A DNA stretch of 64,000 bases from Allodiplogaster sudhausi (GCA_945643635.1 CALZFC010000016.1:3488501-3552500); one strand, 5' to 3'; counted from the stretch's first letter, positions 51,382 through 64,000 are shown. The notes: generated from the sequence alone by a model not told the origin. Numbers and translations: made by a program.

Positions 51382-52564
51382 AGAATACGGAGAAGGAGGG
51401 GGCGGAGATCTCACGTCATCTGCGCTCTTCCCCGTCTTTTACAGCCCCTCACATGTAGTACTTGTTCATGATGAGAATTATTGTAGATTGATAAAGAAGA
51501 TAAAGTGTTCCTGATTCTGGTAGTCGTCTTTTCTTTTTGTCTCTCGCACAACGAGAAGTGTAAGGTCGCAGCCCTCAACTGATATTCTAGACCGGAGAGA
51601 GATGAAGAGAGAGAGAGAGAGAGATTTGTACACTCTGGAGGAGCGGAGAAGTGCACATGGACGAGAGAGAGAGAGAGAAAGAGATAGAGAGGGAAAAAGA
51701 GCGAGAGGTGGGAAGAGAGGGAGTGGGAAGAGAGAGGTATGAAGAAGAGAGTGTCGATCAGGAGAGCTACGCGAGATGTGTCAAGGGGGAGAGGGCGCTT
51801 TTTGAAAAGAGGGCGGGAGCAAGATTTGGGCCGATGAAAGATTGGGTTTTCCTCTGTGGAAGAGGACGCTATTACGTGTTATTTTTCTTCTTGAGCTCTC
51901 TCTTCTAAATATCTGCTCCGCTCGTCGTGTTGACAATTGTGTTTCACGAGACATTCTGCCAGGAACTAAAACTTTGTTTCATCAGTGGCAACTGTGTTCT
52001 CTGATATGATAGTCTCCTGATGTTTTCGATTAACTCGCCCTTTCCTCTTGAAAGATACTGTATGCTGAAAGGGCGAAGAACACTCTGACCGTTACACTTT
52101 TGTTCCCATCGTCTTGGTGGCGTAAACAAGTTGCCCCCAGTACGCTTTCTGGGGAAAAGGACGGGAAAAACCCAACTTTGTGGTTATAGACATGTCAGTC
52201 GAAGAAATGTTAGAGGAGAGTTTAGGTTTGATTGTCGTCTGAACTCCTTTTTTAAAGTTTTCATTTGAGTTTTATGGGTCCTGGCTTTCCTGGTTGTTCT
52301 CTGTGGTCAATTCCATATGAACCTTGAGTCGGAAAAGAAGTGTTAACTCTGGTCCAGTTCTATGCTTGATTCCCTATCAATTACAGTCTCTCCCTTGTTG
52401 GCTCTCAGAGACTTTCCCAATCGACCAAAGTCAATTAATTTCATTTCCCAGCCATAAAAATGCCATAAACCTCACTCATTTCTCGCTTACCACTAGACTC
52501 GAGCAGATGCTTTGCAAGGAGATTTGACTTTATTGCTAGTATTTTTCTCTCCCTCCATCTATGC

Positions 52565-52621
<57 letters not shown>

Positions 52622-52837
52622 CCTACTCTCTCCTTCTCTCGTCTTGCTGTCTCTGTTCTCGTTTTTTCTCATCTCTCTCTCCTCCTTATCTCATTTTCCG
52701 TGTAGTGTGGCTGATTCCCTTGTAAACCGTGTTCTCAGCAGCCTTTACCCGGTATCAGTTGTTGTTCACACACTTTTAATTCCTTCCCAACTCTAGTCCC
52801 ATCCCTCTCACCCTCTATCGCTCGTTCCCTCCCTCTC

Positions 52838-52875
<38 letters not shown>

Positions 52876-52917
52876 AGCGCTCTCTCTCTCTATTCTCTCT
52901 CTCGCGCGCTCTCTCTC

Positions 52918-52967
<50 letters not shown>

Positions 52968-53424
52968 TTCTCTTGTTTTCTGTTCTCTCGTCACTTGCCA
53001 CCACGCGCAATATCAGCCTGCTAACTTTATCGCAAGCGCACCATGATCTCCCCCCTGCTTGCCATGTAACAATAGTGTTGCTCTGTGGAAATGGGTTCAG
53101 TGCGATAAGGTGTCTTCAGGAAGGGGCAACTTGATCTTACGTAAGGATGAGCTGGAATGTGTTCATGACATATTGATAGGAAAAGTCTCTGTTCGCATTC
53201 TGATATAAGGTCCTTTTTTTCTTTTAGACATACTCTCTATGATACGGCCGTTTTCTTATTGTTATGAGTGCTTTTTTTGGTTAGAAATCAGTTTTCACAT
53301 TTTGCATATTTTGCTTCCGCCCGGGAATGCTATTGTTTTGGCTAAAGAGTATATCAAAGGATTAATTTTCTCCAATCTTCAGGGCGCGGAAGGTGCGCGC
53401 GACCTAGACCGGCTTTTCGCCATC
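51382..53424. other. Intergenic region between ATP synthase d and DGAT1
   Basis: GA array at 51660-51725 and long (CT)n arrays at 52565-52620 and 52835-52975, with CGCGCT interruptions. The acceptor ttcag at 53380 suggests a DGAT1 5' UTR intron. No coding region recognised. Confidence 0.6.
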
Positions 53425-53802
53425 ATGACGGGAACGCAGACGGAACAGCTGGTCAGGCGAAGCACGCATCAGAAGTCACCAGGCAAGACAAAGAAGAAGG
53501 AGGGAGGAGGAGCAGGAGGAGAGAAGAGTCCACTCGTGAATGGAACAGTCAAAGAGACTGCTGCCACCTACTCGACACCAACTGGGAAGACGAAGGCAGG
53601 AGAGGAGGACAAGGCAGCAGAAGTGGTAGTGACAAGGATCTTTCCGAGGTACTACTATACGGTGTTCGATACAAGTCGCATACTGTGTCTTTCTTTCTCC
53701 TACTGTAGTTTTTTTATTGGTTTTCTTCCCGAGAACGACTTCGAATTTGACTATAGAAAGTGGAGAAACAACTGATTTATGTTACGCTTTCTCTCTCTCT
53801 AT

Positions 53803-53857
<55 letters not shown>

Positions 53858-55086
53858 AATATTACAAGGAATAGACCATTATTTCCCCTATTGCAGCCCT
53901 CTCGAGCGACCGGTGCACAAGCCGCAGGATTCACTCTTTTCCGCCAGTTCAGGATGGACGAATTACCGAGGTGATTTCACGAGTATAATTTGGTCCTGTA
54001 GCCAAGTTTCATCCAATTACGCGGAGGTTTCCTTCCTGTTAGAACATTATAAAGTAGAATAGTAAGTAGAATAGTAGTGAATCCTTAAATACTTGCAATG
54101 AGCTCAATACAATTTAAACAGGATCTAGTAGGCGAGCTCCACCATTTCTGTGAAATTTTTAGGAGCTATGTCGCCGTTAAAAATATGAATTCTTCACATG
54201 TATAATTTCCTCCAGCGATTCTGCTGATTCTGAATTCGTTCACTGAAAGAAACGATGCTATTGTATGCCCCAACCCGTGGTTCTGTACGACTGGAAATAA
54301 TTTTTATGTTACAACAATGATGCATGGCAATAGCTCTTTCCATCTTAACTGAGATTCCTAGTTATATATAAACAATTTAATCGTTAGAACTATGAAGTTT
54401 GGGATACGGTGTTTTCTTTAAAAAAAATTTCGTTCAATTAGTTTAAATTTTATTTAAGCGTTGAATTGCAGGCTTCTTCAATCTGTCGATGCTTCTTCTT
54501 GTGGTCTCGAACGGAAGAGTCGCATTGGAGAATCTGATCAAGGTAAATATCTCTCTCTCTCTCTCTCTCTATCGCTCTGCCTTCCTCTCTTTCTTCCCCT
54601 CTCTATCACACTTACTCATACCCTCGGCCTCTCTCCCTCCTCTCTTCTCTCTCTCTCTCTCTCTCTCTTCCTATTGTTAATGTGGGAGATTGTTGATAGG
54701 CCGGTCTGCTTCCTGCACAGATTGCATGGCTAAGCAGTTGATTGAATTAGCAAAAAAGGTATGTATCGTGGGAGTTAGTGGCCCAATTTATTACCCGACC
54801 CCTATTTAGGGGACAGTCAGCTGACAAACTAGTCGTGGCTTCGCGATGTTTATATCAGCGAGGATGATTTGTTGAATTGTAAAAACGAAAATAGGTGGTT
54901 TCAAGGTCTGCTTGAGAGGGAGGAGAGAGGGATTATATGACACAAAGAAGTTGCATGGGATATATGGGAGACGTCAAATATTTTTGCTTAATGTCTCGCT
55001 ATTATTTCCTCTTTCAGTCAGTTTTTTTCACACTGCTATCTCCCTCTCACTTTTCTTCTATCTCCACTTTCTTGCTTTTTCCTGTC

Positions 55087-55143
<57 letters not shown>

Positions 55144-55343
55144 TTCTCTCTCTCTTCCTCTCTCTCTCTTTTTCTCTTCCTCTCTCTCTCTTTTTCTCTT
55201 CCTCTCTCTCACTCTTTTTCTCTTCCTCTCTCTCTCTTCCTCTCTCTTCCTATCCATCTCTCTCTCTCTCTCTCTTTCTCTTTCTCTTTCTCTTTCTCTT
55301 TCTCTTTCTCTTCCTCTCTCTCTCTCCCTCTCTTTATATCCAC

Positions 55344-55405
<62 letters not shown>

Positions 55406-57088
55406 CTAGTACGGCGTGTTGATTTCTCCTCTGGCGTGGTTCCGCTTCTTCGTCTCCGACCTGAGTGCCCTGAACTGGCCGAATACTTTCCTGATCGCTG
55501 CCTCGCAACTCGTGATTCTGGCTGTCTTCTTCGTGGAGAGACTTCTTGGTTTGTTATCCTTAATTTATTAAAAATGTTTGTAATTGTAAAATTATGCTAT
55601 TTGTATAAGATTTTCCAAAGTGAGTTGTAAGGAATTTTAAGTTGTGCAATAAAAAAAAAATAAAAAAAAATTCTAGAGCGAGGCACGCTAACAGAGACAT
55701 TTGCCGGCTTCTTCTACCCGGCTCTTATCAGCTTCCATCTCATTGCGCCTGCCGGACTCACTCTCTTTCTCCAGGTTGAAAGACTAAAAAGATAAAACAT
55801 AAATTGTTTGAGTTTGGTCAACTTTCTTGACCAATAATCACAACAAGGGAGGTTTTAGATGGAAGTGAACTTGAAGTTGATGACAATGAGATTTGGTCAA
55901 GTTTTTTGACTAATCTTCAAAAACTATTGTAAACGCTTTAGAAAAAAAATCTAGCTATACTTTAAAGATTAAAGGATATACTAAGAGTGATTAAGAAAGA
56001 AATATAAAAAAAAAGAATCGTTAAAAGCGACACATTTTGAGGGCAACCCGCTGTACTCCGTATCAGCTCTCTTCATCATTGTTATTGAAGCGCTGAAGAT
56101 TGTCTCGTATGCCCACGTCAATTACTGGTGCAGGTATGGTGCAAGCTTACAGTTGATTTTACAAAATATACAGGAAAACTTTAATACTATTTTAAAACAA
56201 TAAAATATTTTAAACATAATAATGTATTAAAAAAGAGAATTAAAAGGAAATAATTTCCAGACTTGAGCGCAGAAAGGCGCAGGAAGCAAAGACGAATGCT
56301 AAGAAGAAAGACGACGAGAACGCTGCGTTGGCGCAAGGCGAAAAGGTGAAAAAACAGCTAGAATATAGAACTTGGATGCCAAAATCTGGGTAGAGTTAGG
56401 TTCTGCGGAAGCTTAAAAACCTGGGCGTGGTTTGGTTCCTGGGAGGCTCAAAGTTGGTCTGTGAAGTAAATAGTACATTTTTAACCTGAGCTAGATTTTT
56501 AGGCATAATTTTTGTTGGAAAAAAAATTATGCCCACCTTCCTGTAAGCTGTGGCTGGTGAATTGTAAATAATGGCTCCTGTTATAATCATTAGTCGTAAA
56601 TAAGATGAGTCGCAATTTTGAGCCTGCTTTACTAGTGGAGAAAAAAAGAAGAAAATTTATAGGCTCGAAAGGACTTAAAAAAAAGCATTTCAGGAGAACA
56701 TTTCATTTCGAGTTCTACTGGTTTACTACTCATCTTTCGCACACTTTCTAGGTAACCGCTGCCGAGGCTCTCACTCTCTACCCTGCCTCTCTGACCGTCT
56801 GGAATCTCTACTATTTCATGCTCGCGCCCACTCTCTGCTACGAACTCAAGTTTCCGCTTTCTCCACGACGCAGGAAGAGCTTCCTCATCAAGCGAGCGGC
56901 TGAGGTGTGACTTGACAAGATTTTAATCTAGTTATAATTAAATATAATAACCAAGCCAGAGATTTGAGATGTTATAAAAGATAATATTGTGTATTTAAAA
57001 TGGAGTAGATGAGCGAGGAGGCGATAACGAGAGCAGAGAGAGTACAATGAGGGAAAAAGAGTCGAGAAAAAAAGAGAGGTATAAGGAA

Positions 57089-57137
<49 letters not shown>

Positions 57138-59317
57138 ATAGAAAGAAGGCGAGAGAGGAAGAGATATGGGAGAAAGAGAGAAAGAAAGAACGAATGCAAA
57201 AGCGATAAGTAAGAGTCTCTCATTTTCAGCTGATCTTCCTGTCCTTCCTGATTGCCGCCCTCCAGCAGCAGTGGGTTGTGCCGCTTCTCAAGAACAGCAT
57301 GGCTCCATTCAGGTATCATAATTTGGGTTTTACTGGCAGGTTCCCAATTGGAGGAGGAGTGGGGCAAAGTTTAGGGTTTAGTGTGTAGTTTACCATTTGA
57401 GTTAAGGGTTTAGTGGGTTTGCCACCGTTTGGGAGGGGCAAAGATCTCACTACAAAATTTTAGACAGTAGACGTTGTGCGTTTCTATACGTAGCTCAGGG
57501 TACAGGAGGTTTGCTTTCACTGCTCACTTATAAATACTAGGTCCGATGAAATGCTGGTTGATATTCGTTGAGAGAAGTATCTTATCTGATGTAAACTGAA
57601 CTACGACCTGTATTCGATACCCTCACAATCAGACTCTATTCCTATTCTTTTATTTTGTGGACTCTTTCCCATTCCCATGGATGGACACTACTTTTTGTGC
57701 CATAATCACAATTCCATATCTTGCAGTGAGATGAACGTCTCTCGCATGCTGGAGAGACTGCTCAAGCTGGCCATCCCGAACATTCTCATCTGGCTCATCA
57801 TGTTCTATGCGATCTTCCACTCTGCGCTCAATCTCCTCGCTGAGATTCTACGCTTTGCTGATAGGGAATTCTATCGGTGAGGTTTTTTTTATATTAAGAA
57901 TAAATATGAAAAAAAATTAAAAAATTAGTTCTGTTGCCTAAATCGGTAAGAATAAAAAAACTTGTAAACAAAATTGCACATTTCAAGGAGTTGTTTTTAA
58001 TTTGATGTTCAGTGACTTCTGGAACGCCGAATCGATTCAATACTTTTGGAAGACGTGGAACATTCCTGTGCACCGCTGGGCACTCAGGTCATTTTTATTT
58101 ATTTTTTTTTATATTTCATTTTGTTCCTCAACAAAAAAGGAAGATAATAACGAATACATACATTTCTTGAACAAGCAAGCGCACTGTGGTTTTGTTAGCA
58201 GCTTACGAAATCAATAAAAGTGCACAAAAGTTTTTTCGTTGGACCCGAATTTCTTATCTTCGTTGAAGAAAACTTGTTTTGAAAGTTAAAGAACTGGTTA
58301 AGGAGCTAAGAAAAAAGAACAGCAAGAAAATGCACCTCGCAATTTGTTTATATTTATTTTGGTTAAGTAATAAAAATTCTTCAGACACATCTTCTTCCCC
58401 ATGGTCCGCAATCAGTACAGCTACCGCTCGGCCATGATTGCAGTCTTCTTCGTCTCGGCCTTCTTCCACGAATATCTGGTACTTACATTGCTACTTTGTA
58501 CTTTATATAAATTATGCTTGTGCTTTTTTATGTATTAAATAAATGATTTTTATTGGACATTCATAAATTGAGTTACCGAAAATGTGTCCTAATTGATACG
58601 ACTTGAGCGTCACTTCTTGATGGGTTACGGTATCTGAAAGTAGAAATTGTTGAGCTACGGTAGCTGAAAGTAGAAATAGTTGTTGCAGTAGTAGCCAGTA
58701 AAATTTTTACAGTTACGGTGGCTGCTACTTAAATTAGTTGAGAGAACAAAAACTGTAAATAAAAATTAATTTAAAAAAATAATTTCAGGTGTCCATTCCG
58801 CTGCACATGTTCCGCCTGTGGGCCTACTACGGAATGATGGCGCAGATTCCACTCTCCTTTGTGACCGATCACGTTGTCAAGGGAGGAAGAGCAGGTATTT
58901 CTATTTATTTTCAATCATTGATTAAACAAAAATGTTCCGTTTCTTATTCTTATTCCTCTATTTATAATGTAGAAGTTACAAATTTTATTCTTTTTGTCAG
59001 TTTAAAGTTTTTGGATATACAAGACATGGTGGTTTGCGGGATGCTGTATAATTGAAGAAGGGAACCTGATAGAGGTAAAGGCGATCACGTATTCGTTCGA
59101 GGTGGTAGTTCATAACAAGCTAAGTTTATGTTAAGACGCGATTAGTTTATGTTTAATTTAAAAAAGTTTTTTTTAAAATAAGAAAATTACTGTTATTATA
59201 ATTTCAGGAAACATTGTCGTCTGGATGAGTCTGATCCTGGGGCAGCCACTTTCAATTCTGATGTACATGCACGACTGGTACATTATGCACTATCCGCCAG
59301 AGGTCGCAACGGCCTGA
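53425..59317 (+). CDS. DGAT1: Diacylglycerol O-acyltransferase 1
   Basis: Fourteen exons: 53425-53648, 53897-53970, 54472-54542, 55410-55548, 55677-55774, 56042-56133, 56261-56345, 56752-56904, 57230-57312, 57727-57876, 58013-58087, 58385-58478, 58789-58894, 59208-59317. They total 1554 nt (517 residues), every junction in phase. DGAT1 is an ER membrane-bound O-acyltransferase making triacylglycerol from diacylglycerol and acyl-CoA. Residues 1-80 are basic, low-complexity cytosolic sequence. [19 protein letters not shown] matches the conserved pre-membrane segment. The acyl-CoA-binding motif FYxDWWN appears as FYRDFWN (388-394, Trp to Phe at one position), and the catalytic His is H443 in [17 protein letters not shown] and [16 protein letters not shown] are also typical. 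The exon 1 donor (GTACTA) is the least certain boundary; length is near the usual 490-510. Confidence 0.96.
55090..55405. repeat. (CT)n array in DGAT1 intron 3
   Basis: CT, CTTT and CTTCCT arrays run almost up to the acceptor cttttctag of exon 4. Confidence 0.95.
58615..58690. repeat. Short tandem repeat in DGAT1 intron 12
   Basis: Two copies of a ~30-bp unit (tacggta-ctgaaagtagaaat-gttg). Confidence 0.7.
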
Positions 59318-60463
59318 GAAGAAGGGGGCACTCCATATACCACCTTCCATCAAGACTACCAGACCCCCTAGTCACTCTGCGCACCCCCGACTCCCATGAT
59401 CTTTAGGAAACCTAGCAAACCCTCACAGTCTTTTTGTTACCAGAGTTTTATCATAGTAGCTTTTATCGCATTGTTAGCAAGAGAGTAAGTATTATATCTT
59501 GTCACTAGAGCCTTCATCATAACTGTATTAGAAGTATATAAGAGTTTAGCTGAACGAATTGACGGATTTATAACCGCATTTTATAATGATGTATTTAGTT
59601 TTAGCGGCGTGAGATATTCTTTTATACCAGAAAAGTATTTGCTCTATTTTGTTATACACGCTCCTCTCCTTCTTTCTTCTACTTGCCTACGTGCGATTTG
59701 TGCCAGTACTTTTCAGCCTTGATTGCCATACTGGGAATTACTTGCTCACAGTGTATTTTCTTCTTTTTTTTTGTACCTTGATATTTTATATTTTGCTCAA
59801 TCATTATATCTTGGATCGGGAATTGATTTTGAATGAGAGAAAAAAAGGTGCCTTTATCTTCTATTTATCTATATTGAGAATGTACCAAAATAGCTGCATG
59901 CTTTAGACGGGTCGTATAGAAGGATATTATTTTCTACTTTCAGACCCCAGAAATTTGAGAACTTGTTTTGTTTAAAGTTATTATTCGGAGATTCAGCATT
60001 TCACGAGATATAAATTATTTTCCTACTTTGTTACAGTATGCCTCCATGACTTATATGAGTTGAACACAGAACTCAGCACAGTGTTTATTTGCTTTATTTG
60101 AGAAGCAGCGAGTGTAAGGGTGAAGTGAGGAAAGTGTAAGAAAGTGCAAACATAGTACACGCCAATTGGGTGCCATTTGGAAGGACGATTCCAGACAAAA
60201 TAGCGTCCTCAATGTTGATATTGTTGGTCTGCGGCAATGAAGCAAAGCTTTACGAATGGTTCCCCCTGTTCTACACATCCAAATGTCAATAGACGGCCAG
60301 TGATAGGAGGGGAATAGAGACTGACAAAGGCAGCATTCAAAGGAGGGGTGAGTCACTTTTATGACGTTTGCGAGAGGAGCAGAAGGAAGTTCCTCCTTTT
60401 GTGTTTGAACCACCTCCCAGCCTTGCTCAAGACTGTGCTTACTGTTTCTGGGACCATTTCGAT

Positions 60464-60504
<41 letters not shown>

Positions 60505-60644
60505 GAAATCAGAAAGGTGAAAGACCAGCGTATCATGCTTGGTGATAAGCCACAAAGATTAGCCATATGCATGCTTATTCTTTGATGACTTTGTACTTTG
60601 GGGGCTTTTGATTTGATTGATTTGACTTTTCGTTTTTTTTCCAG
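59318..60644. other. DGAT1 3' region and spacer to the MOB gene
   Basis: AT-rich DNA with one GA array at 60470-60505. A first exon of the MOB gene should lie here or in the nearby spacer, since the exon at 60645 begins with an acceptor in phase 2, but I could not identify it. Confidence 0.4.
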
Positions 60645-63079
60645 GCGGGAAAACCGTGGACGTCTCTCGCACGGGTGCACGTCCATCGACAAGGCTGCCA
60701 CGCTGGAGCGCCTCTCTCGCATCATTCGACAGTGGGTCGACCGGCTCGTCAACTGGGTATGGGAATCTGTTGGATTCTACGGTTTCTACTCTTAGGGATT
60801 TGGGGTTGTTATCACAAAGTATACCGGATAGATTTGGCCACAATTTACAGTGTTAAAAAATTTTCCGACATTAAATTCGGTGGATATGACATGATGAGGT
60901 GGTGAATTTACAAGATTAGCTCTGATGTCACACTATTCTGACTATGCTAGAATATCCTGATTATGTTGGGCTCTTTAGAAATTCATTTATATGAATGTGT
61001 GTGTTCCTTCGTTCCTCTTATAAGGGTCCAAAGAAATTATTTACCAGAATTGACTTTATGGTTTTGATTCTTTCATCCCCGTTTATTGTTAGAGAATACA
61101 TCGTCTGTCTTTTTTGCAGTTACGCACTCCTTCCGATGGCTCCAGTCCAGGTCGGCCTGCAGTAGAGGACTCGTACTCCACGACAACAACGAATAAAAAG
61201 GGCGAGAACGGAAACGGCATGGATGGAGGAGGAGGCGATGGAGGAAAGAGTAAGAGAATTTTATTTATTTATTTATTTTGTTGAATAGTGAGTAAGGAAA
61301 AATTGGAAAGACTCGTCAGGATGCTTTTTAAGATTTCCTGTATTCCTTTTCATAATTGCCTTGTATTTGTTGCGAAGAAAAAAAAAGATTTAGAAACGAA
61401 AGAGTTTTTAGCCTCATTATGAAGTATTCAATAGATATAGATTTTGTAAATGTTTTGAATCAAAAGTAGAGGTAGTTTATTATTTTTATTTTTTCGAGTG
61501 AGTGTGTGCTGCCAAATTTAGATCCTTACGTAGGAAAAAAATCAACAGAAGTTTAAGAAGAGACATTAATGAGTATTTTGTTGAGACAATTTACTTATGG
61601 AGAAATATTTGACTAATGACATAAATTAATGAAAAAAAACTATGCAATATTATTTAGGATCCAAGTCGAACTCACTCGAGCGCCATGACTCGTCAGCGCC
61701 AGAGATTGGAGTGTGCGAAGCATTCGATGAGGAGTCATTGATCAAGTTGGTGGTCTATTTTTCCCCATTTTCCCCATCCCCGTAAGGAGGCCCTTTCAAG
61801 GGCCCCCGATTTGGAAACAAGCCAGGAATGTCCGTATTCTCATCAGAAAGTTTCCGAGTAGATGACCAAGAAAGATATTCTTGAATTCGCGCCGAATTTG
61901 TGATAACGATGGGAGAATAGTTAATAATGAGATGTAAGGAGAGATCTTAGGAGGCAGACGCTAGTTCATACATATGTATTTTCTTTAAATTAATTTTTTA
62001 TTCGTAAACCCCCATTACAGGGGTTACAAATACAACGCTGGTTTGATAACAATAAATTTCAAGCTTCCTCGTTTTCACGCAATCGGTGGTTTTAGGTCCC
62101 ATACGTGCGATATAATACTGGATTCTTTTCTTTCGATGATCGGTCCTTCGCTGGCGCAACTAATGAAATCACTTCTATTCTGCTACATATTATTTACGAT
62201 AAGTTACACTCCAGAGTGTATTCTAGTTGTAGGTTACCAGATGACAAAGTATTCAATTACGTAGACTTCGAGCTAATTAAAAGAAGATTTCGATATATTC
62301 AAATTTTTACTGACAGGGAGTAAATGCCACTGTCGATTGTTTGAAAAACTGAACGAGTTTATGGGCTTGGGCTCGGAAAGCAAGGTGGAGAGAAAGTAAA
62401 AACAGAACTTGTCCTTTAAAATCCTGGTGTGATTTGACTCCGGGAATTTCTCCTTTTACTTAAAAAATGTGTTTATCACTTTTATTGATTAAAAAAATGT
62501 GTATATTTATTTCAATTAATTAGTTTTAGTTGATGAAATTTTTAAATAAGTAATTAATTTTAATTAATGGAATTGAAATAAATCTTTCTGCAGAGTAATC
62601 GCCCTTCCTCCCTGCGTCGACCGGCGCGAGTGGCTCGCGCATCACGTCCTCGCGCTCTTCCACCATATCAACCAGCTCAGAGGCAGCATGTCCGACTGCT
62701 GCGCATGCGGCAGCATGAGCTATCCAGGTGGGGAGTGAGAGAGAGAGAGAGAGAGAGAGGGAGAATGAGAGAAACGGAGTGAGAGTGAGAGTGTGTTTGG
62801 GGGCATAGAGAGAGAGATAAAGAGTGAAGAAGGAGAGAGAGAGAGCGAGAGACGGGGAGGTATAGACAGAGAGATAGGAGTGGAGGTTAAGGCAGAGAGA
62901 GAGAGAGAGACCGATTGAGAAAAGAGAAAGAGCGTATCTCTCCCTCAGGCACCCCTCGTGCGCAGTGGACGGACGAGCGCGGCAAGAAGCACGCGGCCTA
63001 CACTGCTGCGCAGTACATCGACTCTGCACTCGCGCAGTGCGAGATGCACTGCGATGACGGAGAGCTCTTTCCGACTAAG
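60645..63079 (+). CDS. MOB2: MOB kinase activator, MOB2-like (partial at both ends)
   Basis: Exons 60645-60756, 61120-61249, 61658-61745, 62594-62727 and 62949-63079 have consistent phases (0, 1, 2, 1) and encode about 198 residues. The first exons give a charged helix and a disordered Ser/Gly/Asn-rich linker (61120-61745). The MOB domain starts at EAFDEESLIKVIALPPCVD, then REWLAHHVLALFHHINQL, WTDERGKKHAAYTAAQYIDS and DDGELFPTK, closest to MOB2. MOB proteins bind and regulate NDR/LATS kinases. The region holding the first zinc-ligand pair is shortened (SDCCACGSM instead of C-x4-C). The C-terminal half, with the zinc-binding histidines, and the start codon are outside what I can see; the next exon may begin close to the right edge. 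Confidence 0.85.
61746..62593 (+). other. MOB gene intron
   Basis: 848 bp, AT-rich. No additional gene seen. Confidence 0.5.
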
Positions 63080-63089
63080 GTTACATGGG

Positions 63090-63148
63090 TTCTCTCTCTT
63101 TCTCTCTCTCTCTTTCACTCTCTTTCTTTCTCTCTCTCTCTCTCTATA

Positions 63149-63193
<45 letters not shown>

Positions 63194-63390
63194 TCTCTCT
63201 CTCTCTCGAAATATCTCTGTCACTTTTCTCTCTTCCTCTCGCTCCTTTTCTCTCGGGCCCTCTCTCTCATGCCTCGCTCTCTTCCTCTCTCTCTCTATCT
63301 TTATCTCACGATCTCTCTCTCTCTCAATCTCCTTTGCACTCTGCGTTTTTCTTTGTCTTTCAGTCTAACTCTATTTTACTTTGTCACCTC
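63090..63390. repeat. (CT)n with an internal (TA)n block
   Basis: CT arrays at 63092-63147 and 63190-63345 flank about 45 bp of alternating TA (63146-63190). The array starts about ten bases after the exon's donor GTTACA. Confidence 0.95.
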
Positions 63391-63679
63391 TATCCCTCAT
63401 ACCTAGGAAGGAAACTGATATGATTATATTTGCTTAATTTTTCCACTCTGATTGTATTCATCATGTTATCATGCCAATAGTGTCTAATGATTAAAATATA
63501 CAATTTTGTAAGAAGAAGAGAGGAAGGCGATATTGAGAAAATCTTGTCGTCTCGGTGGTTTTCTTGGGCTACAGCGGTGTAAAAAAAATGTCGAGATTCC
63601 AGTTTTGCTCTTCATCTCGGCCCATACTTATCCATAAATCCTATTAATATTAGCAGTCAGCGGTGGCAGTTAACTATCA

Positions 63680-63769
63680 GTTATCTCTCGTTTTCTCTCT
63701 CTTTCTCTATCTCTATCTCTGTCTATCTCTCTCTTTCTCTCTCTCTCTCTCTCGTTTTCTCTCTCTCTC

Positions 63770-63825
<56 letters not shown>

Positions 63826-63830
63826 CAATC
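63680..63830. repeat. (CT)n array in the last MOB intron seen
   Basis: CT and CTTT repeats. The flanking text (catacctag/aactgatatgattatattt) repeats that near 63395-63432, so the CT block and its flank are duplicated about 490 bp apart. Confidence 0.8.
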
Positions 63831-64000
63831 GACCATTCTCTATGTTTCTCTTTCTTTTTCAGTCTAACTCAATTTCACTTTGTCTCCCGCATCCTTCATA
63901 CCTAAGTAGACAACTGATATGATTATATTTATGTTTCATTATTTTTTATAATATTTTTTAAATGAATATTATTGAGCCCTTTCTCTTGAGCACCGCCAGC

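Noticed and set aside
60051..60752. 233-codon minus-strand frame
   Set aside because: It overlaps the MOB exon antisense, includes a (GA)n stretch, and shows no family similarity or splice structure.

Overview
The window is animal nuclear DNA. Its genes are split by many introns with GT-AG ends and the proteins belong to metazoan families. Introns and spacers are crowded with (CT)n/(GA)n microsatellites. Weak, variable splice donors, small secreted-peptide genes and the overall gene style suggest an ecdysozoan, perhaps nematode-like; that placement is inference only. Exons were assembled by hand from splice signals, reading phase and family resemblance.

Layout. 0-1.3 kb: a small three-exon + strand gene for a probable amidated secreted peptide. 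2.0-4.7 kb: the 5' part of SEC23 on the minus strand; the rest must lie left of the window, so the peptide gene appears nested in a SEC23 intron. 5.8-22.9 kb: a 14-exon SERINC gene on +. Its 12.2-kb fourth intron holds a two-exon antisense secreted-peptide gene (7.2-7.6 kb), a seven-unit tandem array of non-autonomous Helitrons (8.2-17.6 kb) and a hAT element with an intact 8-bp target duplication (17.7-18.8 kb). 23.8-24.5 kb: TMEM258, an oligosaccharyltransferase subunit. 25.5-26.5 kb: a secreted single-domain Kunitz gene on the minus strand. 26.5-46 kb: a gene-poor tract of GA/CT arrays with two tandemly repeated families and a small hAT-like MITE. 46.1-46.5 kb: a frameshifted membrane-protein gene on minus. 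46.9-48.0 kb: a second copy of the hAT element. 48.25 kb: tRNA-His(GTG) on minus. 49.0-51.4 kb: mitochondrial ATP synthase subunit d. 53.4-59.3 kb: a complete 14-exon DGAT1. 60.6 kb to the end: a MOB2-like kinase activator, cut by the window edge.

There is no operon-like logic. SEC23, SERINC, TMEM258, ATP synthase d, DGAT1 and MOB are housekeeping genes, several of them acting in the endoplasmic reticulum (SEC23, TMEM258, DGAT1). The accessory interest lies in the peptide genes nested antisense in their hosts and in the mobile DNA of the SERINC intron.
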